A model generated the notes under the pieces. It searched no databases. It was not told the origin of the DNA and saw only the letters and a program-made list of their open reading frames with translations. A DNA stretch of 51,420 nt, taken from the NCBI GenBank assembly GCA_017445925.1, contig JAFSRW010000056.1:1-51420 (forward strand), given 5' to 3'. Positions 1 to 9,162 of the stretch are shown piece by piece. Origin of the DNA: Bacteroidaceae bacterium. Its GTDB lineage: Bacteria > Bacteroidota > Bacteroidia > Bacteroidales > Bacteroidaceae. The first letter of the stretch is position 1, and every line of letters begins with the position of its first letter. The position numbers and the translations under genes are program-made.

Positions 1-104
1 ATCCTCATATACGCGATTTTGGGCTTAGTGTGGTCTCATAAAGCAGAAATCATGAAAAATGCAGCATAGAGACAACGATATTTACAAAACTGACAAGTTT
101 AAAC

Positions 105-139
105 AAAAAAAGAGGATGTGCCTATTTTGACACACCCTC
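105..139 (-). terminator. Rho-independent terminator after tdh
   Basis: Read on the minus strand, a 9-bp stem (GAGGGTGTG with CACATCCTC, one mismatch) is followed by a run of T. It lies a few bases after the tdh stop codon, so it probably ends the kbl-tdh transcript. Bases 1-104 hold nothing else I can support. Confidence 0.75.
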
Positions 140-145
140 ATTATT

Positions 146-1096
146 TTACTTTAATAACTTGATTTTGAGGTTTTTTATCATATCTTCCGTCATGCGGTCG
201 AGATCGTACTCAGGTTTCCAACCCCATTCCTCACGTGCGCAGGAATCGTCCATCTTGTTGGGCCAGCTATCGGCAATGGCTTGCTTGATGGGCTCTGGCT
301 TGTAAATCATCTTAAAGTTGGGATAGAACTTCTGGATGGCGTGATAGATAATCTCGGGGTCGAAACTCATGGCTGTGATGTTAAAGCTGTTGCGATGCTT
401 GAGCTTGCTGGGGTCAGCCTCCATGATGTCAATCATAGCCTTTTGGGCATCGGGCATGTACATCATATCCATGTAGGTGCCTTGCTTAAGGGGACAGGCA
501 AAGGTTTCGCCTTTAACGGCTGCATAGTAGATTTCTACGGCGTAGTCGGTAGTTCCGCCACCAGGCAGACTAAGGTGACTGATAAGGCCAGGGAAACGTA
601 CGGAGCGGGTATCTACACCAAAACGGGTGAAATAGTAGTCGGAGAGCAACTCACCTGTGACTTTGGTAACACCGTAGATGGTGTTGGGACGCTGGATGGT
701 GTCCTGAGGGGTATTGTCGTGCGGTGTGCTGGGACCAAAGGCTCCAATAGAGCTGGGGGTGAAGACAGCACAGCCAAAGAGACGGGCTACCTCCAGACAG
801 TTCACCAACGAGCCGATACCTACGTTCCAACCAAGCATAGGATTGAGCTCTGCTGTGGCGCTGAGGATGGCTGCCAGATTGTAAATGGTGTCGATGTTGT
901 ACTTCTTTACGGCCTCTGCTATCTGCATAATCTGTGTGGAGTCTATGCGCTCAACTGGGCCGCGGTCGTAAATCTCGCCCTTGAGGGGACGAAGGTCTGA
1001 AGCAACAACGTTGGCATCGCCATAGATATCCCTAAGATTGCGGGTGAGCTCAGAACCTATCTGACCTCCGGCTCCCACAATGAGAATTCTTTTCAT
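146..1096 (-). CDS. tdh: L-threonine 3-dehydrogenase, SDR (epimerase-like) type
   Basis: This 316-residue protein is an extended short-chain dehydrogenase. It has an N-terminal NAD-binding glycine motif GAGGQIG at residues 8-14 and the catalytic pair Y141-GVT-K145, with Ser115/116 placed as the usual third residue. The NAD-sugar epimerase fold is shared with UDP-galactose epimerases, but in Bacteroidetes this subtype oxidises L-threonine to 2-amino-3-ketobutyrate. The call rests on the gene directly upstream, kbl, which encodes the next enzyme; the two are 58 bp apart on the same strand and together turn threonine into glycine and acetyl-CoA in the cytoplasm. The start ATG at 1096 directly precedes the KRILIVGAGG strand. 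A sugar-nucleotide epimerase is possible but less likely given the neighbour. Confidence 0.88.
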   Translation of the reverse strand: MKRILIVGAGGQIGSELTRNLRDIYGDANVVASDLRPLKGEIYDRGPVERIDSTQIMQIAEAVKKYNIDTIYNLAAILSATAELNPMLGWNVGIGSLVNCLEVARLFGCAVFTPSSIGAFGPSTPHDNTPQDTIQRPNTIYGVTKVTGELLSDYYFTRFGVDTRSVRFPGLISHLSLPGGGTTDYAVEIYYAAVKGETFACPLKQGTYMDMMYMPDAQKAMIDIMEADPSKLKHRNSFNITAMSFDPEIIYHAIQKFYPNFKMIYKPEPIKQAIADSWPNKMDDSCAREEWGWKPEYDLDRMTEDMIKNLKIKLLK

Positions 1097-1115
1097 ATCC
1101 TAAATATATTAGTTA

Positions 1116-1151
1116 AGCCCTCCCCATAAAAGGGGAGCGGGGAGAGGGGCT
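1116..1151. repeat. C/G-rich palindromic repeat (REP-like) between kbl and tdh
   Basis: The element reads AGCCCTCCCC, a short A/T loop, GGGGAG, then CGGGGAGAGGGGCT, and folds into a hairpin. It nearly fills the kbl-tdh spacer. Related copies occur at 32074, 32172, 38665, 44226 and, as an inverted pair, 48309-48462. It may attenuate or stabilise the kbl-tdh message, but that is inference. Confidence 0.75.
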
Positions 1152-1154
1152 TTT

Positions 1155-2336
1155 TTATTTTTCTATTTCGTTTCTTACTTTCTTGAATGCCTCGATGCAT
1201 TTGTCGAGATGCTCACGTTCGTGAGCGGCACTAATCTGAACGCGGATACGAGCTTGACCCTTTGGTACTACGGGATAGTAGAAGCCTGTAACGAAGATGC
1301 CTTCTTCCTGCATCTTGGCAGCGTACTGCTGGCTCTTGGCAGCGTCGTAAATCATAACGGCGCAGATGGCACTCTCGGAGGGCTTGCAGTCGAAACCTTC
1401 CTCGTGCATACGACGCAAGAAATAGTCGGTGTTGGCGTGCAACTTGTCTTGTAACTCGTTGGTTTCACTCATCATCTCGAACATACGGATACCTGCGGCA
1501 ACCAAGCCGGGAGCCATAGAGTTAGAGAAGAGGTAGGGACGACTACGCTGGCGCAGCATATCGATGATTTCCTTTTTACCTGTTGTGAAGCCACCCATGG
1601 CTCCACCGAAGGCCTTACCCAAGGTGCCGGTAAGAATCTCTATTTTGCCACGCAGGTTGTAACGCTCGGTAACTCCACGACCCGTCTTACCTACAACGCC
1701 GGCACTGTGACTCTCGTCCACCATTACCATAGCATCGTACTTCTGAGCCAGCTCATAAATCTTGTCCAAGGGGCATACATTGCCGTCCATAGAGAACACG
1801 CCGTCTGTTACGATAATACGGAAGCGGTTCTTCTGGGCTGTTTTCAACTGCTCCTCAAGGTCGGCCATATCAGCATTGGCATAACGATAGCGCTGAGCTT
1901 TGCAAAGGCGAACACCGTCGATGATACTGGCATGGTTCAGGGCATCTGAGATGATGGCATCCTCGTCGGTAAGCAGAGGCTCGAAAACACCGCCGTTAGC
2001 ATCGAAACAAGCAGCATAAAGGATAGTATCTTCTGTGCCGAAGAACTCGCTGATCTTCTGCTCCAGTTTCTTGTGAAGGTCCTGACAGCCACAGATGAAA
2101 CGTACGCTGGCCATACCAAAGCCACGTGCATCCATACCCTTCTTGGCAGCCTCGATAAGTTCTTTGTTACCAGCTAAGCCCAAATAGTTGTTGGCGCAGA
2201 AGTTAAGACACTTCTTACCCTTTACCAGAATCTCTGCACCCTGAGGGCTTTCAATGATACGCTCGTTCTTGTACAGACCAGCTGCCTCAATTTCAGCCAG
2301 TTCCTTCTTCAGATGTTCTTGAAATTTTGTATACAT
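1155..2336 (-). CDS. kbl: 2-amino-3-ketobutyrate CoA ligase (glycine C-acetyltransferase)
   Basis: A 393-residue PLP enzyme of the alpha-oxoamine synthase family. It cleaves 2-amino-3-ketobutyrate with CoA to glycine and acetyl-CoA. The PLP lysine is K241 in GTLGKAFGG, the cofactor-stacking His is in DALNHASIIDG (about residue 135), and the pyridine-nitrogen Asp is D207 in VDESHSAG. The length is normal for the family. Pairing with tdh downstream separates it from the related BioF and serine palmitoyltransferase. A TAnnTTTG promoter lies about 75 bp upstream of the ATG. Confidence 0.93.
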   Translation of the reverse strand: MYTKFQEHLKKELAEIEAAGLYKNERIIESPQGAEILVKGKKCLNFCANNYLGLAGNKELIEAAKKGMDARGFGMASVRFICGCQDLHKKLEQKISEFFGTEDTILYAACFDANGGVFEPLLTDEDAIISDALNHASIIDGVRLCKAQRYRYANADMADLEEQLKTAQKNRFRIIVTDGVFSMDGNVCPLDKIYELAQKYDAMVMVDESHSAGVVGKTGRGVTERYNLRGKIEILTGTLGKAFGGAMGGFTTGKKEIIDMLRQRSRPYLFSNSMAPGLVAAGIRMFEMMSETNELQDKLHANTDYFLRRMHEEGFDCKPSESAICAVMIYDAAKSQQYAAKMQEEGIFVTGFYYPVVPKGQARIRVQISAAHEREHLDKCIEAFKKVRNEIEK

Positions 2337-2409
2337 AATTATATGTTTTAAAAGTTATTCCCTACAGTATAAACCTATGTTTTCCCATTAGTTGGTTAGT
2401 TCAGGCATG

Positions 2410-2417
2410 CAAAGTTA
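2410..2417 (-). promoter_or_regulatory. Bacteroidetes -7 element for kbl-tdh
   Basis: On the minus strand this is TAACTTTG followed by C, matching TAnnTTTG. It sits in the gap between uvrA and kbl, so kbl-tdh can be transcribed independently of uvrA. I did not find a clear -33 TTTG. Confidence 0.55.
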
Positions 2418-2443
2418 CGCTTTTTCTGAATACGTTGTTATCA

Positions 2444-5281
2444 TTATGATAACTTTTTTTCTTTTTTTAGATATTTTCCTGTGTAGCTCTGCTTGCATTT
2501 TGCTATTTCTTCGGGTGTTCCGCATGCAACAATGTAGCCTCCGGCCTCTCCTCCTTCTGGCCCAAGGTCGATGACATAGTCGGCACACTTGATGACCTCC
2601 ATGTTATGCTCTATAATAATTATGGTATGTCCGCGTTCTATCAGCGCATCAAAGGAAGCCAGTAGTTTCTTGATGTCGTGGAAGTGCAGTCCTGTGGTGG
2701 GCTCATCAAAGATGAAGATGGTGGGTTGCTGTTTTTCCATGCCTAAATAATATGCCAACTTCACACGCTGGTTTTCGCCACCTGATAGGGTAGAAGACGA
2801 CTGCCCCAACTTGATATATCCCAGGCCTACATCCTGCAGGGGTTTCAGCAGGGCAATGATTTTCTTCTGCTTGTGCTCAGTGAAGAATTCTATGGCTTGA
2901 TTGATGGTCATGTTAAGCACATCATTCACATTCTGTCCTTCGTAGCGAACCTCTAAGATGTCGTGCTTGAAGCGTTGGCCATGACAACTCTCGCACTCCA
3001 GTACGAGGTCGGCCATAAACTGCATCTCAACGGTAATGGTGCCTTCGCCCTTACACTCCTCGCATCTTCCGCCATCGGTATTGAAACTAAAGAAAGCTGG
3101 AGTGTAGCCCATCTGCTTGGCAAGGGGCTGGTTGGCAAAGAGCTTTCTGATTTCGTCCCACGCCTTGACATAGGTAACTGGATTGGAGCGTGTGCTCTTG
3201 CCAATGGGGTTTTGGTCTACAAACTCTATATGCCGTACCATATCCATATCGCCCTTCAGCTCAAGGAATTCACCTGGACGTTCTGCCACCTCGTCGAAGT
3301 GGCGTTTCATGGCGTTGTAGAAGATGTCGCGCACAAGTGAACTCTTTCCGCTTCCGCTGACACCCGTAACACATGTGAGCACATTCAGCGGGAATCGCAC
3401 ATCTATGCCCTTAAGGTTGTTGGCTCGAGCGCCTTTAACCTCTATATAATTATTCCAAGGACGGCGGGAGGCGGGTACCTCTATTCGGTCTTCTCCACAA
3501 AGGAATGCCAGCGTATGGGATAAATTATTGAATTTTGATTCGTTCTTGTTCCCGTTTATCGAATCCGGTTCCCCTTGCCATACAATGTTTCCCCCAAGGC
3601 GTCCAGCCTCTGGACCTATATCTATAATCCAATCAGCTGCACGCATAATGTCCTCATCGTGCTCCACCACAATTACTGTGTTTCCTAAATCACGCAATTC
3701 CTTCAGGACGTAAATCAAACGGTCTGTATCTCTGCAGTGAAGTCCAATGCTGGGTTCATCCAAGATATAAAGACTGCCCACCAGACTGCTACCAAGAGAG
3801 GTTGCCAGATTAATACGTTGGCTCTCTCCTCCGGAAAGTGAGTTGGAAAGGCGATTCATGGTAAGGTAACCCAAACCAACATCCAAGAGGAAGTGCAGGC
3901 GATTCTTAATCTCAGTAAGAATACGATTGGCAATCTGCTGCTCGTGCTCTGTAAGTTGCAGGTTCTCTATCCAAGGAAGCAACTCTGTAACGGGCATTTC
4001 TACCAGTTCGGAAATATTCTTGCCACAAATTTTGACGTAGCCAGCTTCAGGTTTCAGACGTGTGCCATGACACTTGGGGCACGTGGTCTTGCCTCTGTAG
4101 CGGGCCAGCATCACACGGTTCTGAATCTTGTATTGCCCCTGACGGAGCATCTCAAAGAACTCATCTATGCAGAGCATTCCCCATTCCTTTTCCTCAGGAG
4201 TAAGTTTCCATTCCTTTGGAATCTGAATGCCATCTTTGCCCTTGGGCTCGTGCTGAATAGGACTTCCGTGCCAAAGCCAGTCCTTCTCGTCCTGCGTCAA
4301 CTCAAAGTAAGGCTTAAAGATAGGAAAACCGCGTTCTGAATTAAAGCGGATAAACCAATTCTTCCATTCTGCCATCTTCTCGCCGCGCCAACAGACAACG
4401 GCACCATCATAAACGCTGAGGGCGCTGTTAGGGATGACCAAATGCTCGTCTATGCCCATAATTCTGCCAAATCCCTCGCACTCGGGACAGGCTCCGGCGG
4501 GTGAGTTAAAGGCAAAGAGATTATCGGATGGTTCCTCAAAGGTCATACCATCGGCCTCGAAACGTGTACAGAATTGCACTATTTCGTTATCGGGCAAATA
4601 TTGTAGCATCATTTCGCCGCCACCTTCGTAGAAGGCTGTCTCTGCAGAATCAACCAATCTGCTTATAACATCCTTCTCATTCTTGGCGGAAAGACGGTCT
4701 ACTATCAGATAAACCTCGTCTTTATCTTTAGGTTGGTATTCGTCAATCCTAACCACCTCACCATTCACCAGCAATCGACTGAATCCCTGTTGGGTGAGAA
4801 CGCTCACGTTGGATTTAGGCTTGCAAAGCACCATAAGTTTTGTACCTTCTTCGTGAGCCAACATACTCTGGACAACATTCTCGGTGGTATGCTTTTTGAC
4901 TTCTGAGCCGCTGATAGGACTAAAAGTGCGACCTATTCTGGCGTACAATAGGCGCAGGTATTCATAAACCTCTGTACTGGTGCCGACCGTACTGCGGGGG
5001 TTACGGCTGGTCACCTTCTGCTCTATAGCTATAGCAGGAGGGATACCCTTGATGTAATCACATTCGGGTTTGTTCATACGACCCAGGAACTGACGGGCGT
5101 AAGCTGAGAGACTCTCCACATAGCGACGCTGTCCCTCGGCATATAGCGTATCAAAAGCAAGGCTGCTCTTGCCGCTTCCGCTCAAGCCGGTAATGACCAC
5201 CAACTTGCCGCGTGGTATTTCCAAGTCGATGTTCTTCAGGTTGTTAACCCTTGCTCCCTTTATCTTAATGCAATTTTCCAT
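2444..5281 (-). CDS. uvrA: Excinuclease ABC subunit A
   Basis: A 945-residue UvrA, the damage-scanning ATPase of nucleotide excision repair. It has two ABC ATPase modules: Walker A GLSGSGKSS at residues 32-40 and GVSGSGKSS in the second half. Each half has its signature (LSGGESQRINLA and LSGGENQRVKLA). Zinc-finger cysteine pairs are visible: CPECEGFG, CPKCHGTR, CEECKGEG and CESCHGQR. Length and order are standard. The start ATG at 5281 begins MENCIKIKGARVNNLKNI, the canonical first strand. Downstream is the kbl promoter; upstream is a 50-bp spacer of short tandem repeats. Confidence 0.97.
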   Translation of the reverse strand: MENCIKIKGARVNNLKNIDLEIPRGKLVVITGLSGSGKSSLAFDTLYAEGQRRYVESLSAYARQFLGRMNKPECDYIKGIPPAIAIEQKVTSRNPRSTVGTSTEVYEYLRLLYARIGRTFSPISGSEVKKHTTENVVQSMLAHEEGTKLMVLCKPKSNVSVLTQQGFSRLLVNGEVVRIDEYQPKDKDEVYLIVDRLSAKNEKDVISRLVDSAETAFYEGGGEMMLQYLPDNEIVQFCTRFEADGMTFEEPSDNLFAFNSPAGACPECEGFGRIMGIDEHLVIPNSALSVYDGAVVCWRGEKMAEWKNWFIRFNSERGFPIFKPYFELTQDEKDWLWHGSPIQHEPKGKDGIQIPKEWKLTPEEKEWGMLCIDEFFEMLRQGQYKIQNRVMLARYRGKTTCPKCHGTRLKPEAGYVKICGKNISELVEMPVTELLPWIENLQLTEHEQQIANRILTEIKNRLHFLLDVGLGYLTMNRLSNSLSGGESQRINLATSLGSSLVGSLYILDEPSIGLHCRDTDRLIYVLKELRDLGNTVIVVEHDEDIMRAADWIIDIGPEAGRLGGNIVWQGEPDSINGNKNESKFNNLSHTLAFLCGEDRIEVPASRRPWNNYIEVKGARANNLKGIDVRFPLNVLTCVTGVSGSGKSSLVRDIFYNAMKRHFDEVAERPGEFLELKGDMDMVRHIEFVDQNPIGKSTRSNPVTYVKAWDEIRKLFANQPLAKQMGYTPAFFSFNTDGGRCEECKGEGTITVEMQFMADLVLECESCHGQRFKHDILEVRYEGQNVNDVLNMTINQAIEFFTEHKQKKIIALLKPLQDVGLGYIKLGQSSSTLSGGENQRVKLAYYLGMEKQQPTIFIFDEPTTGLHFHDIKKLLASFDALIERGHTIIIIEHNMEVIKCADYVIDLGPEGGEAGGYIVACGTPEEIAKCKQSYTGKYLKKEKKLS

Positions 5282-5289
5282 TATCAGTT

Positions 5290-5333
5290 CTAATCCCTAA
5301 TCTCTAATCTTTCAACTCTCAACTCTCAACTTT
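5290..5333. repeat. Heptamer-phased tandem tract between ansA and uvrA
   Basis: The spacer has degenerate units (CTAATCC, CTAATCT, then CAACTCT repeated) with a 7-base period. It is one of many tracts of the same period but different sequence in this window. I see no promoter here. Confidence 0.7.
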
Positions 5334-6378
5334 ATTTAGTAATTTCCCCACACAGATTGCTATTCATCATCTCCTGAATCTTTTCCTTAGGCAGTTTGTG
5401 CCCCAATAGGAACATTAGTTTGGTAATAGCACATTCAGGTGTACTGTCGTAACCACTCACCACACCGGCCTCCAAAAGGGGCAGGCTGGTTTCATAAAGT
5501 CCCATGTGAACACTTCCGGCTTGACACTGGGTTATATTCACTAACAGAAGTCCTCGGCTGTTGGCATCACGCAGTTCCTCTTTGAACCATTTGAGTTGAG
5601 GAGCATTTCCTGCACCAAAGGTTCTGATAACCACCGCTTTCAGACCGGGAATATTCAGCACGGAATGTACTAGGCTGCGTTGAATGCCTGGGAAGAGCGT
5701 GAGCACCACCACGTTTGGATCTACCAGATAATGCGGTTTAAAGGGTTTGCTGGGGTCGGGCTTACGGATAGCTGTCTCGTTGAACTTTATCTGCATACCT
5801 GCCGTAGCCAAATCAGGATAATTGAACGAGCGGAAGGCATTGAACTGCTCAGCATTAATCTTGGTTGTTCTGTTGCCTCGCATGAGTTTCTCTTTAAAAT
5901 AAATGCAGACCTCTGGCACTATGGGAGTGCCGTCTTCATGCTGTGCAGCAGCAATCTCGATGGCTGTAATAAGATTCTCTTTTCCGTCGGTCCGTATTTT
6001 TCCTATGGGCAGTTGGGAGCCGGTGAGAATAACGGGTTTCCCCAGATTCTCTAACATAAAACTCAGTGCAGAAGCCGTATAGGCCATTGTGTCTGTTCCG
6101 TGCAGAATAACAAATCCGTCAAAAAGATTGTAATTGCCGTCTATTATCTTTACCAAACGCGACCAATGTTCCAATCCCATATCACTGGAGTCAATGGGAG
6201 GGTCGAAAGTGAAGGCATGTATTTTATAATCAAAGCGCTTCAGTTCTGGAACTTCATCCAAGAGAAGATGGAAGTTGAAATTCTCCAAAGCGCCCGTCTC
6301 TGCATTCTCTCTCATACCTATAGTACCTCCTGTATATATAAGGAGAACGCTGGGTCTATGTGTCTTGATAGTGCTCAT
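5332..6378 (-). CDS. ansA: Type I (cytoplasmic) L-asparaginase
   Basis: A 348-residue asparaginase that hydrolyses L-asparagine to aspartate and ammonia. The N-terminal YTGGTIGM (residues 15-22) carries the nucleophilic threonine, and HGTDTM (93-98) supplies the second Thr-Asp pair. No signal peptide is visible, which fits the type I cytoplasmic group. The stop lies at the edge of the heptamer tract before uvrA. A TAnnTTTG element 19 bp upstream of the ATG makes it divergent from the GHL10 gene, with an 85-bp shared promoter region. Confidence 0.93.
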   Translation of the reverse strand: MSTIKTHRPSVLLIYTGGTIGMRENAETGALENFNFHLLLDEVPELKRFDYKIHAFTFDPPIDSSDMGLEHWSRLVKIIDGNYNLFDGFVILHGTDTMAYTASALSFMLENLGKPVILTGSQLPIGKIRTDGKENLITAIEIAAAQHEDGTPIVPEVCIYFKEKLMRGNRTTKINAEQFNAFRSFNYPDLATAGMQIKFNETAIRKPDPSKPFKPHYLVDPNVVVLTLFPGIQRSLVHSVLNIPGLKAVVIRTFGAGNAPQLKWFKEELRDANSRGLLLVNITQCQAGSVHMGLYETSLPLLEAGVVSGYDSTPECAITKLMFLLGHKLPKEKIQEMMNSNLCGEITK

Positions 6379-6396
6379 AGGCTATAAAAATTTGGA

Positions 6397-6404
6397 CAAA
6401 AATA
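6397..6404 (-). promoter_or_regulatory. -7 element for ansA
   Basis: The minus strand reads TATTTTTG, a match to TAnnTTTG, 19 bp from the ansA ATG. It is back to back with the promoter at 6449. Confidence 0.6.
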
Positions 6405-6448
6405 TAAAAAAGAATGCGTATTATTAGGAGATGTATAGATTTTTTTTG

Positions 6449-6456
6449 TATTTTTG
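6449..6456 (+). promoter_or_regulatory. -7 element for the GHL10 gene
   Basis: TATTTTTG ends only 7 bases before the chosen ATG at 6464. The predicted transcription start is at or beside the start codon, suggesting a leaderless or near-leaderless mRNA. This also argues against the upstream in-frame ATG at 6431, which lies before the promoter. Confidence 0.6.
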
Positions 6457-6463
6457 TACCGAT

Positions 6464-7945
6464 ATGAAGAACAAATGGTTTATTCTGCTGCTTTTTATAG
6501 CAGTATCAGCAGTTGCTCAGAACCCCAAAAGGGAGTTCAGAGGAGCTTGGATTCAGAGTGTTAATGGACAGTTTCAGGGCATGGGGCGTGACCGCATGCA
6601 GCAGGTGTTGACAAGTCAACTGAATGATCTCCAGAAAGATGGTATTAACGCTATTTTCTTTCAAGTAAGATGTGAGGGTGATGCCTTGTATCCCAGCGAG
6701 ATAGAGCCTTGGAGCCGCTATCTGACTGGTCAGCAGGGTACACCTCCCAATCCTTATTGGGATCCTCTGCAATGGATGGTTGAGCAGTGCCATGCCAGAA
6801 ATATGGAACTGCATGCTTGGATAAACCCCTACCGTGCTAAAACCAAGGGTACTACGGCTTTGGCCAATACTCATGAGTATTTCCGTCATCCCAATCATTT
6901 CTTTGATTATGACGGACTGATGCTCTTCGACCCTGGTTATCCAGAGAACCGTAACTATATTTGTCAGGTGGCTTGTGATATTGTTCGTCGGTACGATGTT
7001 GATGGCATCCATATTGACGACTATTTCTATCCTTACCCTGTAGCCGGTGTTGCTATTCCTGATGATAACTCATACGCACTTTACGGTAAGGGAATGGACC
7101 GTTCTGAGTGGCGTAGGCAGAATGTGAACCAGTTTATTCAGCAGATGTGTCGTCAGATTAGAGAAGTAAAGCCGTGGGTTAAGTTTGGTGTATCTCCTTT
7201 CGGTATTTATCGTAACCAGGCGAACGACCCCAATGGAAGTGCCACCAATGGCTTGCAGAATTATGACGACCTTTATGCCGATGTGCTTGCCTGGGTTGAG
7301 AATGGCTGGGTTGATTACAATCTTCCTCAGCTTTATTGGGAAATTGGTCATAAGACGGCAGATTATGAGACATTGATTAACTGGTGGAGTGCTCATGCTG
7401 GTAAGCGTCCTCTTTATATAGGACAAGATGTACTTCGTACCGTAAAATCTCCCGACCCGCAGAATCCTGCCTCTCATCAGATGCCTCGTAAGTATATGCT
7501 TCAGCGCAGTTTGCCCGGTATCTTTGGCAGTTGTCAATGGTATGCTGCTGCATTATGCGAGAATCCAGGAAATTACCAAACGATGCTTCGTCAGGTTTAT
7601 CACAGCACACCAGCACTTCAGCCTAAGATGCCATGGATTGATAAAAAGGCTCCTGGTAAACCCAAAAAGGCGGCTATTGTGTGGACAGAGGATGGACCTC
7701 TCCTTTTTTGGACAGCCCCTAAGGCCAAGACCATTATGGATGAGGCTATACAGTATGTGGTATACCGTTTCAAAAAAGGCGAGAAGATAAACTTAGAGGA
7801 TCCTTCTCATATTTTTTGTTTTACCCGTGAGACGAACCTTCCTCTCACATTTCAAAACGGAAGTGCACCTTACGTTTACGTAATAACAGCTCTGGATCAT
7901 TTGCAAAACGAATCTAAGGGCGTAAAGAAGAAAGTTAAATTATGA
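6464..7945 (+). CDS. GHL10 (DUF187) family glycoside-hydrolase-like secreted protein
   Basis: From ATG 6464 the product is 493 residues and starts with a Sec signal peptide (KNKWFILLLFIAVSAVAQ). The body matches the GHL10/DUF187 TIM-barrel family: FRGAWIQSVNG at the start of the barrel, FFQVRCEGDALYPS, LHAWINPYRAK, and VDGIHIDDYFYPYP, which carries acidic residues in the usual catalytic strand. Members are thought to act on glycans, possibly peptidoglycan-related, but the substrate is not known from sequence. The last about 100 residues look like a C-terminal beta domain. It overlaps the DUF4738 lipoprotein gene by 4 bp (ATGA), so the two are probably translated together. Confidence 0.85.
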   Translation: MKNKWFILLLFIAVSAVAQNPKREFRGAWIQSVNGQFQGMGRDRMQQVLTSQLNDLQKDGINAIFFQVRCEGDALYPSEIEPWSRYLTGQQGTPPNPYWDPLQWMVEQCHARNMELHAWINPYRAKTKGTTALANTHEYFRHPNHFFDYDGLMLFDPGYPENRNYICQVACDIVRRYDVDGIHIDDYFYPYPVAGVAIPDDNSYALYGKGMDRSEWRRQNVNQFIQQMCRQIREVKPWVKFGVSPFGIYRNQANDPNGSATNGLQNYDDLYADVLAWVENGWVDYNLPQLYWEIGHKTADYETLINWWSAHAGKRPLYIGQDVLRTVKSPDPQNPASHQMPRKYMLQRSLPGIFGSCQWYAAALCENPGNYQTMLRQVYHSTPALQPKMPWIDKKAPGKPKKAAIVWTEDGPLLFWTAPKAKTIMDEAIQYVVYRFKKGEKINLEDPSHIFCFTRETNLPLTFQNGSAPYVYVITALDHLQNESKGVKKKVKL

Positions 7946-8484
7946 AAACAAGAAAACTATTATATTTCAGTCTCTTGATATCTGTTTTCTGCTCTTGTGG
8001 CGACAATAAGGAGCAGAAAAATGGGCAGAATGCAATAACTACAGAACAGCAGGCTAGTGTGCACAGAATGAAGGATTATGACCTTACTGACAGTGTAACA
8101 ATGGGAAGCCATTTATTTATCTACACCATTCATCGTGAAGCAGATGATTCGCTGAAAGCTGTGGTCGATGAGAATGGCGATAAGTATGTGGATAATTATT
8201 ACGACCTAACTGTCCTCCGTGATGGTGTAAATTTCTTCCGTCGCCGTTTTACCAAACTTTCTTTTGGCTCTCAGTTGGATGAAAGTTTCCGCAAGAACGG
8301 AATCCTTGATGGTTTCCGATTTATGTCGGTAAAGGAGGGGAAACTTACCTTTGGTGTTTGCGTAAGTTTCCCAGAGAGTGATATGTCAGAGCCCTTCGTG
8401 CTGACTATCGGTTCAGACGGAAGTTTTACCTTGGAGCCTGACACAACTCCAGATATAGAGGAAATAGAAGATACGTCAGTCTGA
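7942..8484 (+). CDS. DUF4738 family lipoprotein
   Basis: A 180-residue protein with an N-terminal lipobox region (SLLISVFCSC, Cys at about residue 18-20), so probably a lipoprotein. The rest has the features of the DUF4738 family of Bacteroidales, whose function is unknown: a conserved YDLTVLRDGVNFFRRRFTK core and an acidic tail. It is coupled by a 4-bp overlap to the GHL10 gene, so a joint role in envelope glycan processing is a reasonable guess. Its 3' end overlaps the convergent HAD gene by 9 bp. Confidence 0.8.
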   Translation: MKTRKLLYFSLLISVFCSCGDNKEQKNGQNAITTEQQASVHRMKDYDLTDSVTMGSHLFIYTIHREADDSLKAVVDENGDKYVDNYYDLTVLRDGVNFFRRRFTKLSFGSQLDESFRKNGILDGFRFMSVKEGKLTFGVCVSFPESDMSEPFVLTIGSDGSFTLEPDTTPDIEEIEDTSV

Positions 8485-9162
8485 AAAGAATTTGGCAACA
8501 TCCATCATGCCGGGCAGTACAATATCTGCGCCGGCATTTTTTAACACCTCATCTGCCAAAGGTCCTGTATTGGCTGCTATGGTGAAGATGCCAGCAGCGT
8601 GGCCAGCCTGAACGCCTAATGGGGCATTCTCTACGACAATGCCTTCTTCTGCTTTTATGCCAGCCTTTTGTAATCCTTTCAGATAAGGTTCGGGGTAAGG
8701 CTTCCCCAACTTAACATCAAAGCCTGTTACCATTAAGTCTTGGTGAAAGAACCCTGGGTAACTTCTTTCCAATTTGTCCAATAGAGACGTCTGAGCACTA
8801 CCCGTTACCAAAACAATCTTCAGTCCTTTTGCCTTAACTGCTTGTAGGGTCTCCAAGGCACCAGGCATTGGTTCGGCCTCGGGGCAGGTATTAAAGACCT
8901 TGCTCTTAGCCTCATAGATAAGTTGTTTTTCTTCTTCTGTGGCATCACGTCCCCAAAAGCGCTGTGCCAGCATATTGATGGTGGCGCTACCTGTTCGGCC
9001 TTCGTTCATGTACACCTCCTCATGAGTCATTGCCAGACCGTATTCCGTCATAGCATGACTCCAGGCGTAAGCATGATTTGGCATACTGTCAAACAGCACA
9101 CCATCCATATCAAACAGGACGGCCTTAAGCCGTCCTGTTAGTCCTTCTTTATAATTAACCAT
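8476..9162 (-). CDS. HAD-superfamily hydrolase, beta-phosphoglucomutase-like
   Basis: From the ATG at 9162 the product is 228 residues. Motif I is [14 protein letters not shown] (nucleophile Asp and DxD), motif II is VLVTGSAQ, the motif III lysine is in [11 protein letters not shown], and motif IV acids are near [10 protein letters not shown]. The helical cap after motif I places it with phosphoglucomutase/phosphatase-like HAD proteins; the exact phosphosugar substrate cannot be read. A longer frame to 9249 exists but covers the end of pgi; the shorter start overlaps the pgi stop by 8 bp, typical of coupling. Co-transcription with pgi hints at sugar-phosphate metabolism. Confidence 0.85.
   Translation of the reverse strand: MVNYKEGLTGRLKAVLFDMDGVLFDSMPNHAYAWSHAMTEYGLAMTHEEVYMNEGRTGSATINMLAQRFWGRDATEEEKQLIYEAKSKVFNTCPEAEPMPGALETLQAVKAKGLKIVLVTGSAQTSLLDKLERSYPGFFHQDLMVTGFDVKLGKPYPEPYLKGLQKAGIKAEEGIVVENAPLGVQAGHAAGIFTIAANTGPLADEVLKNAGADIVLPGMMDVAKFFSD

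Noticed and set aside
281-1000. Long plus-strand frame of 239 codons antisense to tdh
   Set aside because: The opposite strand encodes a complete, motif-bearing dehydrogenase; the plus-strand product shows no family features and lacks a promoter.
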